Positions 22,984 to 31,721 of a stretch of 38,716 nucleotides of DNA are shown here, piece after piece; the stretch's first letter is position 1; every line of letters starts with the position of its first letter. A program made the position numbers and the translations under genes. The stretch is taken from NCBI GenBank assembly GCA_021203775.1, contig JAJQAO010000032.1:1-38716 (forward strand). The letters are read 5' to 3'. The notes beneath the pieces were generated by a model. That model did not search any database and had not been told where the DNA came from. It saw only the letters and a program-made list of their open reading frames with translations. Origin of the DNA: Phascolarctobacterium sp. Its GTDB lineage: Bacteria > Bacillota > Negativicutes > Acidaminococcales > Acidaminococcaceae.

Positions 22984-24123
22984 TTACAGCCCCATGGCTT
23001 TTTTAATTTCTGCCAGCAGCTGGGCAGGAGTAGCCGGTTCATTATCATACTTGCAATAGGAAGCTACGGGAATCTTACCGGCAACAGTGCGCTCCACTTC
23101 AAGGACGTATTGCCCACGGTTAAGTTCGTGGACCATAATACCTTTTACTTTACTTGCAAGCTCTTTAATCTGTTTATCTGCAAAGGGCCAGATTGTTATG
23201 GGACGCAGGAGCCCGACCTTAAGGCCTTCCGCACGTGCTCTGTCAATGGAGTCATAAGCCGTACGGGCGGCGCCGCCAAAAGCTATGACGGCATATTCAG
23301 CATCGTCAAGTTTGTAATTTTCTACCTGCACGATGTCATCAAGATTGTCATAAAGTTTATGGTACTGACGGTCAGTTGAAGCAACGGTCGCAGTGCCGGT
23401 ACCTTTCGGGAACCCTGTTTCATCGTGGACAAGTCCCGTTACATGCCAGCGGTAACCACTGCCAAAAGGCGGCATTGGTGGTACGAGACTTTCGTCCGTG
23501 GCATAGGCATTAAATTTTTCCGGAGGACAGGTAGGCAGTTTGCGTTCCGGCTGCGGAATGTTATCATAGTTATCCGGCAGTTCGATTTTTTCACGCATAT
23601 GACCGATAACTTCATCCATAAGGAGAATAACGGGGACACGGTATTTTTCACTCAAGGCATAGGCGCGCATTGTAACTTCGAAGCACTCAGGAACGCTTGC
23701 AGGAGTCAAAGCAATCAGCCAGTGATCACCGTGAGTACCCCAGCGGGCCTGCATTACATCACCTTGGGATGGTGAGGTAGGCTGTCCGGTGGACGGGCCT
23801 ACGCGCTGTACGTTTACAATAACGAGAGGGATTTCAGCCATGCAGGCATAGCCGATAAATTCCTGTTTCAGGGAAAACCCTGGGCCACTGGTTGCGGTCA
23901 TGACTTTTTTGCCGGTCAGAGACGCACCGATAACGGCGCCCATTGAAGCAATCTCATCTTCCATTTGGATAAATTTACCGCCAACAAGCGGCAGACGTTC
24001 TGCTAACAGTTCAGCTACCTCGGTAGAGGGCGTGATGGGGTAGCCGCCGAAAAATTTACATCCTGCGGCAATGGCCCCTTCTACAACTGCCTGGTTACCT
24101 TGGAGTAATAAGATTTTAGACAT
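22984..24123 (-). CDS. korA: 2-oxoacid:ferredoxin oxidoreductase, alpha subunit
   Basis: A 379-residue alpha subunit containing the pyrimidine-binding domain. KILLLQGNQAVVEGAIAAG and GGYPITPSTEVAELLAERL are the signature N-terminal blocks. TATSGPGFSLKQEFIGYACMAEIP and RVGPSTGQPTSPSQGD follow, the latter typical of KorA. Start ATG at 24123, since AGGAG stands 8 nt before it. The in-frame GTG at 24132 would overlap the ribosome site. It is the second gene of the operon, 14 nt after the ferredoxin subunit. Confidence 0.94.
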   Translation of the reverse strand: MSKILLLQGNQAVVEGAIAAGCKFFGGYPITPSTEVAELLAERLPLVGGKFIQMEDEIASMGAVIGASLTGKKVMTATSGPGFSLKQEFIGYACMAEIPLVIVNVQRVGPSTGQPTSPSQGDVMQARWGTHGDHWLIALTPASVPECFEVTMRAYALSEKYRVPVILLMDEVIGHMREKIELPDNYDNIPQPERKLPTCPPEKFNAYATDESLVPPMPPFGSGYRWHVTGLVHDETGFPKGTGTATVASTDRQYHKLYDNLDDIVQVENYKLDDAEYAVIAFGGAARTAYDSIDRARAEGLKVGLLRPITIWPFADKQIKELASKVKGIMVHELNRGQYVLEVERTVAGKIPVASYCKYDNEPATPAQLLAEIKKAMGL

Positions 24124-24137
24124 TTTGTTCACTCCTT

Positions 24138-24320
24138 TTACTTTTCAACAAAAATAGCGTAATCTGGGCAGCGAAGTTCGCATTGTCCGCATTTAATGCA
24201 GTTTTCTTCAGCTACGGCTTCAATCTTTTCGATTTCATTGACTGCCAGGACCTTTTTCGGACAGAAAGCAGCGCATACGCCGCAGCCCTTGCAACGTTTG
24301 GTAATAATTTTCAAGCTCAT
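24138..24320 (-). CDS. korD: Ferredoxin-type delta subunit, 2x[4Fe-4S]
   Basis: A 60-residue ferredoxin with two clusters: CKGCGVCAAFC followed by P, and CIKCGQCELRC followed by P. Each gives CxxCxxCxxxC(P). It passes electrons from the oxidoreductase core to free ferredoxin. First gene of the operon, with AGGAGGAG just before the start. Its promoter region is shared with the divergent TetR gene. Confidence 0.93.
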   Translation of the reverse strand: MSLKIITKRCKGCGVCAAFCPKKVLAVNEIEKIEAVAEENCIKCGQCELRCPDYAIFVEK

Positions 24321-24638
24321 TATATTACTCCTCCTTAATATAAAAGAACCTTATACTAACCTTTTAAATGTAAAGGTCTACCCTATAACTATATATATAA
24401 TAGCATAAAAGGTATTTTTCTGAAAATCCTTTTATACTATTATAGTTAATATTCGAGGCATTAAACCAGCCCCAGCCAGGTATCAGCTTTGATGGACAGA
24501 ATGGCGTCATAAATAGAGAAATATTTAAGAAAGTATCATTCAAGGCTGTTTCAAAACTGGAAATAGTTTTAGATTATAGTTATAATAATTATATAATAAA
24601 TAATTAATTGAAAGGTAGTTTTACAAGGAGGGTCAGAA
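24321..24638. promoter_or_regulatory. Divergent control region between kor operon and TetR gene
   Basis: 318 bp, strongly AT-rich. Near the kor side: ACCTTT (24359-24364) with AAAGGT (24372-24377), and a long imperfect palindrome at 24401-24440. In the palindrome, ATAAAAGG-T-ATTTT (24405-24417) pairs with AAAATCCTTTTAT (24423-24435), with an outer partial match. Both are candidate sites for the adjacent TetR protein or, for the larger, an RNA hairpin. The part from about 24450 to 24600 is less AT-rich; it has open frames of about 50 codons (plus) and 23 codons (minus) without start codons, perhaps a gene remnant, otherwise nothing I can support. Confidence 0.5.
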
Positions 24639-25322
24639 TTGAAAGCAAATGGCGGAATGCCTAAAGACCAGCGAATTTTACTGGCTGCGGAGGAAGTGTT
24701 TTCCAAAAACGGGTACGAAAAATCTACCTTAGATGACATTATATCTTTGGCCGCTGTTGGTAAAGGAACCGTGTATAAATATTTCGGCAGCAAAGAGGGA
24801 CTTTTTTATAAGCTGGTTAATGATAAAAATATAGCTTTCGTGGAACGCTTAAAACAGGCCATTGCAGCCCATGACAACCTAAGGGACAAACTGCAGGCAT
24901 ATTTTACAGAAATGGTTAAGTTTTACCGCACATACCCTAATCTTTGGCAGATCATCTGTTTTGAAATGGTCGGGACCAGGCAAGGTTGCATGGTAAACAT
25001 CAAAAATGGTGTGGAAGAGGTAGTACCTCTTTACAATAATATAATTTCTGAAGAAACCAAGGAGCGAGTGTTACGCTACCATAGGATTCTAATGAGTGAA
25101 TATTCCCTGATACATAATTTACTGAAGGAAAATGTGGAAAAAGGAGTCCTTAAAAAAGATAATGTTGATTTTTCCACAATAAATCTTTTTTTCGGTGTCG
25201 TTATGTGCGTATTTAATCCTACCGATTATACCCGTGGACAGACTAACGAGGAAGCAGCTACCAATATCGTTGACAGTTTCCTGTACGGGGCGCTTGGGCG
25301 TCTGGAAAAATCAGATAAATAA
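24639..25322 (+). CDS. TetR-family transcriptional regulator
   Basis: A 227-residue TetR repressor. The N-terminal helix-turn-helix is complete: RILLAAEEVFSKNGYEKSTLDDIISLAAVGKGTVYKYFGSKEGLF in outline (about residues 10-55), recognition helix VGKGTVYKYF. The C-terminal ligand domain has no identifiable specificity. Start TTG at 24639, supported by AAGGAGGG (24625-24632) 6 nt upstream; no ATG fits. Divergent from the kor operon, so it most likely controls it and itself, perhaps in response to an acyl-CoA or acid (inference). Confidence 0.92.
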   Translation: MKANGGMPKDQRILLAAEEVFSKNGYEKSTLDDIISLAAVGKGTVYKYFGSKEGLFYKLVNDKNIAFVERLKQAIAAHDNLRDKLQAYFTEMVKFYRTYPNLWQIICFEMVGTRQGCMVNIKNGVEEVVPLYNNIISEETKERVLRYHRILMSEYSLIHNLLKENVEKGVLKKDNVDFSTINLFFGVVMCVFNPTDYTRGQTNEEAATNIVDSFLYGALGRLEKSDK

Positions 25323-25333
25323 CTTTGCAAATA

Positions 25334-25365
25334 AAAACTGCAGGATTTTAAAATCCTGCAGTTTT
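25334..25365. terminator. Bidirectional terminator, perfect 32-bp palindrome
   Basis: A perfect 16+16 palindrome centred between 25349 and 25350, with A and T ends, between the convergent TetR and metQ genes. Confidence 0.88.
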
Positions 25366-25383
25366 TTATTATCACTAAAATCA

Positions 25384-26205
25384 TTACCAACTAGGAATCA
25401 TAGTTCCTTTAAAATGATCTATGATAAATTTCTTGTTTTCATCAGACTGATAAGCCTTTTTCAGCTGGGTAATACGCGGATCATCCTTGTTGCCCTTTCT
25501 GGTTACGAAAATATTCACATAAGGATTATCAGGATTTTCTATCATCAGGGAATCATTAGTCGGATTTAATCCTGCCGGTATGGCGTAGTTAGCATTAATA
25601 ACGGCAACGGTCAGATCAGGAAGGCTGTTTGGGATGATTGCCGCATCAAGTTCCTTAATCTGGAAATTATGAGGATTGGAAGTAATATCTTTTACCGTGG
25701 TATTAATGTCTTTTTTATCTTTAACTTCAATAAGTCCTTTATCAGCAAGAAGGAGCAGCGCTCTGCCCCCATTAGAGGGATCATTCGGGATACCGATGAT
25801 GGCGCCGTCAGGAATGGATTCGCCTTTTTTTACCTTTTTGGAATAAATAGCCATTGGCATATTTATGGTTTTAAAAACCTCAACCAGATCGAATTTAGGT
25901 TCTTTGGCGAGGGTAGCTTTCAAATAAGGAGCGTGCTGCATGCTGTCGGCAAAAAGTTCATTCTGGAAAAGGGCGATATTCGGGGAAACGAAGTCGGAAA
26001 ACTCAACAACCTGCACTTTAAGGCCGTCCTTGGCGGCAATTTTTGCCACATTATCCATTATTTCGGCATGAGGACCTGCGGTGACACCGACTTTAACGGC
26101 AGCATTATCGTCAGCCTTTTTTTCTTCTTTTTTCTCGCCGCCGCAGCCTGAGAGTGCCAGTACACATAAAGCACTGATGACTAAAATTTTAAATAATTTC
26201 TTCAT
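25384..26205 (-). CDS. metQ: Methionine ABC transporter binding lipoprotein MetQ
   Basis: A 273-residue NlpA/MetQ-family lipoprotein that binds methionine. Signal peptide with lipobox LALSGC, then a Lys/Glu-rich linker, then KVGVTAGPHAEIMDNVAKIAAKDGLKVQVVEFSDFVSPNIAL in outline, the family hallmark. DSMQHAPYL and IGIPNDPSNGGRALLLL are further MetQ markers. Last gene of metN-metI-metQ under a SAM-I riboswitch, so methionine is well supported as ligand. Ribosome site AGGAGG. Confidence 0.95.
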   Translation of the reverse strand: MKKLFKILVISALCVLALSGCGGEKKEEKKADDNAAVKVGVTAGPHAEIMDNVAKIAAKDGLKVQVVEFSDFVSPNIALFQNELFADSMQHAPYLKATLAKEPKFDLVEVFKTINMPMAIYSKKVKKGESIPDGAIIGIPNDPSNGGRALLLLADKGLIEVKDKKDINTTVKDITSNPHNFQIKELDAAIIPNSLPDLTVAVINANYAIPAGLNPTNDSLMIENPDNPYVNIFVTRKGNKDDPRITQLKKAYQSDENKKFIIDHFKGTMIPSW

Positions 26206-26227
26206 TATATTAAACCTCCTAATATTA

Positions 26228-26887
26228 TCACAGTTTATTTTTATTCAGCTTTTTGGAAAGCATATTGCCAAAAGACTGCATGCATTGGACCATGACGATT
26301 AAAACAATAACGGTTGTTATCATGACATCTATCTGAAACCTTTGGTAACCGTAGCGAATGGCAAGATCACCGAGCCCGCCGCCGCCAAGGGCCCCTGCCA
26401 TGGCGGAGTAGCCAATCAGGCTTATGATGGCAAGCGTGATGCCAAGAACTATAGAATGAAGTGATTCTGGTAATAGTACTTTAGTGATAATCTGCAGGGG
26501 GCGGGCCCCCATAGATTGTGCCGCCTCGATTACACCGTGATCAATCTCAAGCAGAGAAGATTCGATAATACGGGCAATAAAAGGCGCCGCACTGATGGTG
26601 AGGGGCACGATTGCCGCCGTAGTACCGATGGATGATCCTACGATAAAGCGGGTAAGAGGAATGATTGCCACCATTAATATAATGAAAGGAGTTGACCGGG
26701 TGGCATTAACTATGGCTCCGAGTACGGAATTAATGCCGGCATTTGGCAGGATATGATCCTTACGCGTTACGGTAAGGACTACGCCAAGGGGTATGCCTAT
26801 GATGGTTGCAAGCACAGTAGATGCAAAAACCATGTAACAGGTTTCAAAAAAAGATTTTATTAAAAGATCTATCATATCAGCATTCAT
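26228..26887 (-). CDS. metI: Methionine ABC transporter permease MetI
   Basis: A 219-residue permease with about five membrane helices. The ATPase-docking loop is IEAAQSMGARPLQIITKVLLPES, typical of MetI, and SAMAGALGGGGLGDLAIRYGYQRF is the conserved C-terminal block. Start ATG at 26887, because GGAGG lies 9 nt upstream; the in-frame TTG at 26893 is too close to it. It overlaps the end of metN by 11 nt. Confidence 0.95.
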   Translation of the reverse strand: MNADMIDLLIKSFFETCYMVFASTVLATIIGIPLGVVLTVTRKDHILPNAGINSVLGAIVNATRSTPFIILMVAIIPLTRFIVGSSIGTTAAIVPLTISAAPFIARIIESSLLEIDHGVIEAAQSMGARPLQIITKVLLPESLHSIVLGITLAIISLIGYSAMAGALGGGGLGDLAIRYGYQRFQIDVMITTVIVLIVMVQCMQSFGNMLSKKLNKNKL

Positions 26888-27914
26888 AGCCAATTACCTC
26901 CGTTTTCAATTTCTGCGCCTGCAGATATTCAATTGCTTTCTTAATGCCTTCTTCGCTGCCTGAGATTTGGACAATCAGCGTGCCGTAAGGGGTGTCCTTG
27001 AGCTGTTCGGTATTGCCGTACATGATGCTGACATCAACATCAAAGCGCTTAACCATACCAGAAACGATGGGTTCGCTTACAGAATCGCCGAAAAATGACA
27101 GACGTACGATGGGTTTGCTGCCTTCTTTATATGTATTGCTGAGATTGAGGCTTCTGACGAGTTCAATAAGATCAGCGCTGGCAGTGCTTCTGGCAAATTC
27201 CTTAGTGGTCGCATGCTGCGGGTTGGTGAAGATATCAACAATGGACCCCTCTTCAACTATAACTCCGTTTTCGATAACTGCTACCCGATCGCAGATAACT
27301 TTGACCACTTCCATTTGGTGCGTTATAAGCACGATGGTAAGGTTCATTTTTTTATTGATATCCTTTAAGAGATCCAGAATTGATCTGGTGGTCTGCGGGT
27401 CAAGCGCGGATGTTGCCTCATCACAAAGAAGCACCTTAGGATTAGATGCGAGTGCCCTAGCAATGCCTACCCGCTGTTTCTGTCCGCCGGACAGCTGGCT
27501 TGGGTAATATTTTGCGCGGTCTTCAAGCTGAACGAGTTCAAGCAGAGGCCGTACCCGTTTTTCGATTTCAGATTTACTCATGCCCTGGATTTCAAGGGGA
27601 AAAGCTATATTATCGTAAACGGTCCTGGAAGCAAGAAGATTAAAATGCTGGAAAATCATACCAATATTCTGCCTTACCTGCCGCAGTTCGTTATCGGTCA
27701 TAGCCGTAAGTTCTGCACCGTCCACAAAAACATGTCCGCCAGTAGGCTTTTCAAGCATATTAATGCAGCGGACTAAAGTGGATTTACCTGCTCCGGACAG
27801 ACCAATAACACCAAAAATCTCACCAGGATTAATGGTAAGGGTAGTTGGTTTTAAAGCATTAATGTCCCCGGCGTCACTATAATAAGTTTTTTCTACATTG
27901 ATAAGTTTTATCAT
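26877..27914 (-). CDS. metN: Methionine ABC transporter ATPase MetN
   Basis: A 345-residue ATPase. Walker A GLSGAGKST, signature LSGGQKQRVGIARAL, Walker B VLLCDEATSALD and H-loop LITHQMEV are all intact. The C-terminal 100 residues (about 240-345) form the NIL domain, which binds methionine and inhibits transport when the cell is replete. First gene of the operon; the transcript begins with a SAM-I riboswitch, giving a second, transcriptional layer of feedback. Confidence 0.96.
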   Translation of the reverse strand: MIKLINVEKTYYSDAGDINALKPTTLTINPGEIFGVIGLSGAGKSTLVRCINMLEKPTGGHVFVDGAELTAMTDNELRQVRQNIGMIFQHFNLLASRTVYDNIAFPLEIQGMSKSEIEKRVRPLLELVQLEDRAKYYPSQLSGGQKQRVGIARALASNPKVLLCDEATSALDPQTTRSILDLLKDINKKMNLTIVLITHQMEVVKVICDRVAVIENGVIVEEGSIVDIFTNPQHATTKEFARSTASADLIELVRSLNLSNTYKEGSKPIVRLSFFGDSVSEPIVSGMVKRFDVDVSIMYGNTEQLKDTPYGTLIVQISGSEEGIKKAIEYLQAQKLKTEVIGYEC

Positions 27915-27934
27915 ATCTGTCCTTCCTCTGGTAC

Positions 27935-28079
27935 TAAAAAACCCTTCACAGACTAGTGAAGGGTGCTGTACGCTCTCACTTCATCTGCCGGAATTATCTC
28001 CGTTGGAATTGGCACCGTTCACTTTCGTGTGGTTGCCGTAGCGTCATAGGGCCAGTCCCTCAACTACTCTTGATGAAAC
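27935..28079 (-). promoter_or_regulatory. SAM-I (S-box) riboswitch with terminator
   Basis: Minus strand. The aptamer lies at about 27979-28078. P1 is TTTCATC (28072-28078) with GATGAAG (27979-27985). The core elements CAAGAG, GTTGAGGGACTGGCCC and GACGC-CGGCAACC are read in order, typical of the S-box. An intrinsic terminator follows: stem ACCCTTCAC/GTGAAGGGT (27941-27949 with 27956-27964) and six T (27935-27940, minus strand). SAM binding should favour termination and shut off metNIQ. It fills most of the 337 bp between metN and the his-operon regulator. Confidence 0.96.
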
Positions 28080-28100
28080 TACTGTTAAGTTAGTGAGTTA

Positions 28101-28129
28101 ATAATACAATGGTTTCCGGTAATTGTCAA
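28101..28129 (-). promoter_or_regulatory. metNIQ promoter
   Basis: Minus strand -35 TTGACA (28124-28129) and -10 TATTAT (28101-28106), 17 bp apart, positioned to start the transcript about 15-20 nt before the SAM aptamer. Confidence 0.8.
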
Positions 28130-28178
28130 TAAAAATATTGCAAAATGTCGAAAAAATAAAAAATAAATAAAAAAATGC

Positions 28179-28207
28179 TTGCCTTTTGCTAGATAAAGTG
28201 TTAAAGT
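28179..28207 (+). promoter_or_regulatory. Promoter of the yerC-his operon
   Basis: -35 TTGCCT (28179-28184) and -10 TAAAGT (28202-28207), 17 bp; TATAAA follows at 28207-28212 as an alternative. No T-box or other his leader is visible in the short leader. Confidence 0.45.
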
Positions 28208-28251
28208 ATAAAAGAATTCGGCGAAATGAAAGCAGAAACGGGAGGAATGTT

Positions 28252-28557
28252 ATGTCTGATAAATTTAGGGATACATTAACGGATCAACTTGTGGAAGCTG
28301 TGCTAAGCCTGAAGGATAAAGAGCAGTGCTATAACTTTTTCGAGGATATTTGTACTGTCGGTGAAATAAAATCCATGGCGCAGCGGCTGGAAGTGGCGCG
28401 AATGCTTGACGCGGGCTGTATTTATGAAGCCATCGTGGAAAAAACAGGGGCCAGTACGGCAACTATTTCCAGGGTTAAGAGATGTCTGGTTTACGGTGCT
28501 GACGGATATAATTCTGTAATGCCGCTCTTAAGAAAGGGGCCTGGCAAAGATGAATAA
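28252..28557 (+). CDS. YerC/YecD-type TrpR-like regulator, probable his repressor
   Basis: A 101-residue TrpR-superfamily protein. The helix-turn-helix is MAQRLEVARMLDAGCIYEAIVEKTGASTATISRVKRCLVYG in outline, with TGASTATISRVKR as the recognition part. Family members (YerC/YecD) stand at the head of his operons in many Bacillota and are thought to act as histidine-responsive repressors (HisR). Start ATG at 28252 after GGGAGGA; a reading from 28186 adds 22 residues upstream of the ribosome site and is rejected. The end overlaps hisZ by 8 nt, so it is co-translated with the operon it probably controls. Confidence 0.9.
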   Translation: MSDKFRDTLTDQLVEAVLSLKDKEQCYNFFEDICTVGEIKSMAQRLEVARMLDAGCIYEAIVEKTGASTATISRVKRCLVYGADGYNSVMPLLRKGPGKDE

Positions 28558-29713
28558 AACTTATCAGGTACCTTACGGTACCAAAGATATTCTGCCCGGC
28601 GAAATGAAAATGCGCCGTCGTATTGAAGATGCAATCATACGTGTTTTCGATATGTGGGGTTACGACGAAGTAAAAACGCCTGATTTTGAATATGCCGAGC
28701 TTTTTGAGGCGGCAGGCAAAAGTGGAGATTTTCGCTTTTTTGACCGCCGCAATCACCTTCTTGTACTCAGAAATGATATGACGGCCCCAATAGCGAGGCT
28801 TACGGCAACCAGACTGCAGGGCGGGGAAAAGGTTAAAAGACTGTGCTATCTGGCAAACCTTTACCGGTATGAAGAAATTCAGGAAGGACGCCAATGCGAA
28901 TTTGAGCAGGCAGGGGTAGAGATGTTGGGTGCATCTGGCGCTGCTGCAGATGCTGAGATTATAGTACTGGCTGCAGAAGCGTTTCGTGCCGCGGGACTGG
29001 AAAACTTCTCCTTCAGTTTAGGGCACGTAGGATTTATTGACGGGTTGGCAGAAGAAGCAGGGCTCAGCAACAGAAAAACAGTACAGATAAAAGAATGTCT
29101 GCGCTGTCATGATGCTGTAAAGATACAAGATATTGTTTCCTCCGCGAAGGATATAAAACCGGAAATAAGACAGCTGTTTTCTGATTTCCTTTTTCTGCAG
29201 GGAGGAATCGAACTATTGGAAAAGGTCGGTAGAGTTGTGACCGGTAAAAAATGTCTGGAGGCACTTGATAATCTGAAGCAGATTTACAAACTGGTTGAGG
29301 CTTATGGTACAGCCGACTTTTTGAGATTTGATCTGGGACTGAACAGGTCTCTTGATTATTATACCGGTATGCTTTTTGAAGTATATTTGCCGGAAATGGG
29401 CTTTCCTGCAGCTGGCGGAGGGCGCTATGACAAGATGATGGATAAATTCGGCGTCAGCTGTCCGGCAACGGGATTTGCCATTGGCATTGAAAGACTGATT
29501 CTGTCGCTGGCCCGGCAGGGTAATGCCGTATCAAACAGGAGTTGGGATATATTCGTAGCCTGGCAGGAAGGTAATTTAAAAAAGGCAATAACTGCGGCCT
29601 CAAATTTACGCAAAGAAGGGCACAGCGTAAAACTTGCAGCTGAGGCCATGGGGCAGAAAGAAGCGCTGGAAGCACTAAATGAGAACGGTTGCGCCACACT
29701 CTTTTATGTATGA
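28550..29713 (+). CDS. hisZ: ATP phosphoribosyltransferase regulatory subunit HisZ
   Basis: A 387-residue class II aminoacyl-tRNA synthetase-like protein (HisRS paralogue) without tRNA charging. It activates and gives histidine feedback to the short HisG. YGTKDILPGEMKMRRRIEDAI is the motif 1 area, RNDMTAPIARL and RYEEIQEGRQCEFEQAGVE are motif 2, and GGGRYDKMMDKFG with ATGFAIGIERL is motif 3. Length matches HisZ and is shorter than HisRS (about 420). The partner hisG follows. Confidence 0.95.
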   Translation: MNKTYQVPYGTKDILPGEMKMRRRIEDAIIRVFDMWGYDEVKTPDFEYAELFEAAGKSGDFRFFDRRNHLLVLRNDMTAPIARLTATRLQGGEKVKRLCYLANLYRYEEIQEGRQCEFEQAGVEMLGASGAAADAEIIVLAAEAFRAAGLENFSFSLGHVGFIDGLAEEAGLSNRKTVQIKECLRCHDAVKIQDIVSSAKDIKPEIRQLFSDFLFLQGGIELLEKVGRVVTGKKCLEALDNLKQIYKLVEAYGTADFLRFDLGLNRSLDYYTGMLFEVYLPEMGFPAAGGGRYDKMMDKFGVSCPATGFAIGIERLILSLARQGNAVSNRSWDIFVAWQEGNLKKAITAASNLRKEGHSVKLAAEAMGQKEALEALNENGCATLFYV

Positions 29714-29723
29714 GGATGATATT

Positions 29724-30371
29724 ATGGAGAATTATATTACAATAGCCCTGCCAAAGGGCAAATTATTTAAAACATCTGTGGATATGCTGGCAAAGATAGG
29801 TTATAGCGCCGAAAATGTTACTGAAGATTCACGTAAGCTGGTAATCACAAACGATAAAACCAAAGTGCGCTTCATCATAGCAAAGACCGTGGATGTACCT
29901 ACATATGTTGAATACGGTGCAGCGGATATCGGAATTATCGGTAAGGATGTATTATTGGAAGAAAAAAAGGATGTAGTTGAACTTCTGGATCTGGGCTTCG
30001 GCCGATGCCGATTGATGCTGGCGGTACCTGAGCATATGCAGAAGCCACGTCTTACGGATTATGCACATCTGCGCGTAGCTACAAAATATCCGAACTGCGC
30101 CAAAGGTTATTTCAACAATCTAGGCATACAGACGGAGATCGTGAAACTCAACGGTTCTATCGAACTAGGACCCATCGTCGGACTCAGTGAACTGATTGTC
30201 GATATCGTGGAAACTGGACGCACGCTGAAGGAAAACCACCTAGTGGAAGTGGATTCCATTTTTACAGCTACGGCGAGGTTAATTGCTAACCGTGCAAGCT
30301 TTAAGCTGAAATTTGAACGCCTGCATAAACTTACTGAAGACCTGCGGGCAATACTGGATAAGGGAGAATGA
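29724..30371 (+). CDS. hisG: ATP phosphoribosyltransferase, short form HisG
   Basis: First enzyme of histidine synthesis, joining ATP and PRPP. The 215 residues are the short form lacking the C-terminal regulatory domain, which explains the adjacent HisZ. ITIALPKGKLF opens the chain; YGAADIGIIGKDVL and the PRPP loop ELIVDIVETGRTLKENHL are diagnostic. Start ATG at 29724, with GAGG upstream and ten nt after the hisZ stop; a reading from 29679 would overlap hisZ. Confidence 0.96.
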   Translation: MENYITIALPKGKLFKTSVDMLAKIGYSAENVTEDSRKLVITNDKTKVRFIIAKTVDVPTYVEYGAADIGIIGKDVLLEEKKDVVELLDLGFGRCRLMLAVPEHMQKPRLTDYAHLRVATKYPNCAKGYFNNLGIQTEIVKLNGSIELGPIVGLSELIVDIVETGRTLKENHLVEVDSIFTATARLIANRASFKLKFERLHKLTEDLRAILDKGE

Positions 30372-30373
30372 AA

Positions 30374-31717
30374 ATGCAAATTATTGATGCCAGAGGAATG
30401 GATGCTTGTGAGATAGCATCTTTAATGAAGAAAAAAGCTTTTGATGAATGTGAATTATCCCCGGGCGTGCAGGAAGCCGTTACTGAAATGTTCGGAGAGC
30501 CTCTTACTGCCGCGCAGGTTGTGGATAAAATCGTAAGCGACGTGCGTAAAGACGGAGACAAATTATTTTATTATACAAAACTCATTGACGGGGCAGAACT
30601 GACGGCAGATAATATCCGCGTGGAAGACGAGGAATTTGAAGAGGCTGAAAGGCTGACAGATCCTGAAGTAGTGAAGGCTATAAAACGCGCTATTGCCAAT
30701 GTGACAAGATTTCATGAGGAGCAAATGCCTAAGACCTGGATTACGGAGAGGGACCATGGTGCCCTTCTGGGACAGAAGATTACACCCGTGGATTCTGTAG
30801 GTATTTATGTGCCGGGCGGTACGGCAGCGTATCCGTCGTCAGTAATCATGAATGCATGTCCTGCAAAAGTTGCCGGAGTACCGAAGATCGTAATGGCAGT
30901 TCCGCCAGGAAAAGACGGCAAGATAAACCCATACGTCCTGGTAACGGCAAAACTTATCGGGGTTACGGAAATATATAAAATGGGTGGAGCCCAGGCAGTT
31001 GCCGCTCTGGCATTCGGAACATCCGTAGTGCCGAAGGTGGAAAAAATTACAGGACCCGGAAATATTTTCGTAACTTTGGCAAAGAAGGCAGTTTACGGAC
31101 ACTGTGATATAGATATGCTGGCAGGCCCAAGTGAAATTTTAATAATTGCGGATAACAGTGCAGATCCTGGATATCTGGCGGCGGATCTTTTAAGTCAGGC
31201 AGAACATGATCCCCTTGCTAGTGCCATTTTAGTGACAGACAGTGAGCGGGTTGCAGATTCCGTTGCAAGAGAGATTGAGACACAGCTTGATATGCTGCCG
31301 AGAAAGGAAATTGCATCTGCATCCCTTAAGAATCAGGGCAAGATTATTTTAGCCAAAGATATGGAAACGGTAATTGAAATGGCGAATATTTCGGCACCTG
31401 AACATTTGGAACTCATGACAAAGGAGCAATTCAGTCTGTTGCCATACATAAGAAACGCGGGGGCAATCTTCATGGGAGCATATTCCCCGGAACCTCTGGG
31501 CGATTATTATGCGGGAACGAACCACATTCTGCCTACTGGCGGTACGGCAAGATTCTATTCTGTGCTGAACGTGGAAACATTTATGAAAAAAACGAGTATT
31601 ATCGCCTATACGGCTCCGGCACTTATTGCCGTGGCAAAGGATGTTATAGCCATGGCGGAAGCGGAAGGACTCAGGGCTCACGCCAATGCAATCCTCAAGC
31701 GCATAGAAGGGAAGTGA
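30374..31717 (+). CDS. hisD: Histidinol dehydrogenase
   Basis: A 447-residue zinc enzyme that oxidises histidinol to histidine in two NAD-dependent steps. Motifs: VDSVGIYVPGGTAAYPSSV, KITGPGNIFVTLAKK, DMLAGPSEILIIAD, and the zinc/catalytic segments LLSQAEHDPLASAI and ISAPEHLEL. The C-terminal GTNHILPTGGTARFYS block is intact. I choose ATG at 30374, because GGGAG (30362-30366) is 7 nt away; the ATG at 30368 is only 1 nt from it. Confidence 0.95.
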   Translation: MQIIDARGMDACEIASLMKKKAFDECELSPGVQEAVTEMFGEPLTAAQVVDKIVSDVRKDGDKLFYYTKLIDGAELTADNIRVEDEEFEEAERLTDPEVVKAIKRAIANVTRFHEEQMPKTWITERDHGALLGQKITPVDSVGIYVPGGTAAYPSSVIMNACPAKVAGVPKIVMAVPPGKDGKINPYVLVTAKLIGVTEIYKMGGAQAVAALAFGTSVVPKVEKITGPGNIFVTLAKKAVYGHCDIDMLAGPSEILIIADNSADPGYLAADLLSQAEHDPLASAILVTDSERVADSVAREIETQLDMLPRKEIASASLKNQGKIILAKDMETVIEMANISAPEHLELMTKEQFSLLPYIRNAGAIFMGAYSPEPLGDYYAGTNHILPTGGTARFYSVLNVETFMKKTSIIAYTAPALIAVAKDVIAMAEAEGLRAHANAILKRIEGK

Positions 31718-31721
31718 TGCG

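Noticed and set aside
24123-24132. GTG start for korA
   Set aside because: It abuts the AGGAG ribosome site; the ATG 9 nt later has correct spacing and the family N-terminus.
24450-24600. Possible decayed gene in the kor-TetR intergenic region
   Set aside because: Open frames of 23-50 codons without start codons or ribosome sites; too short to claim a pseudogene without a database match.
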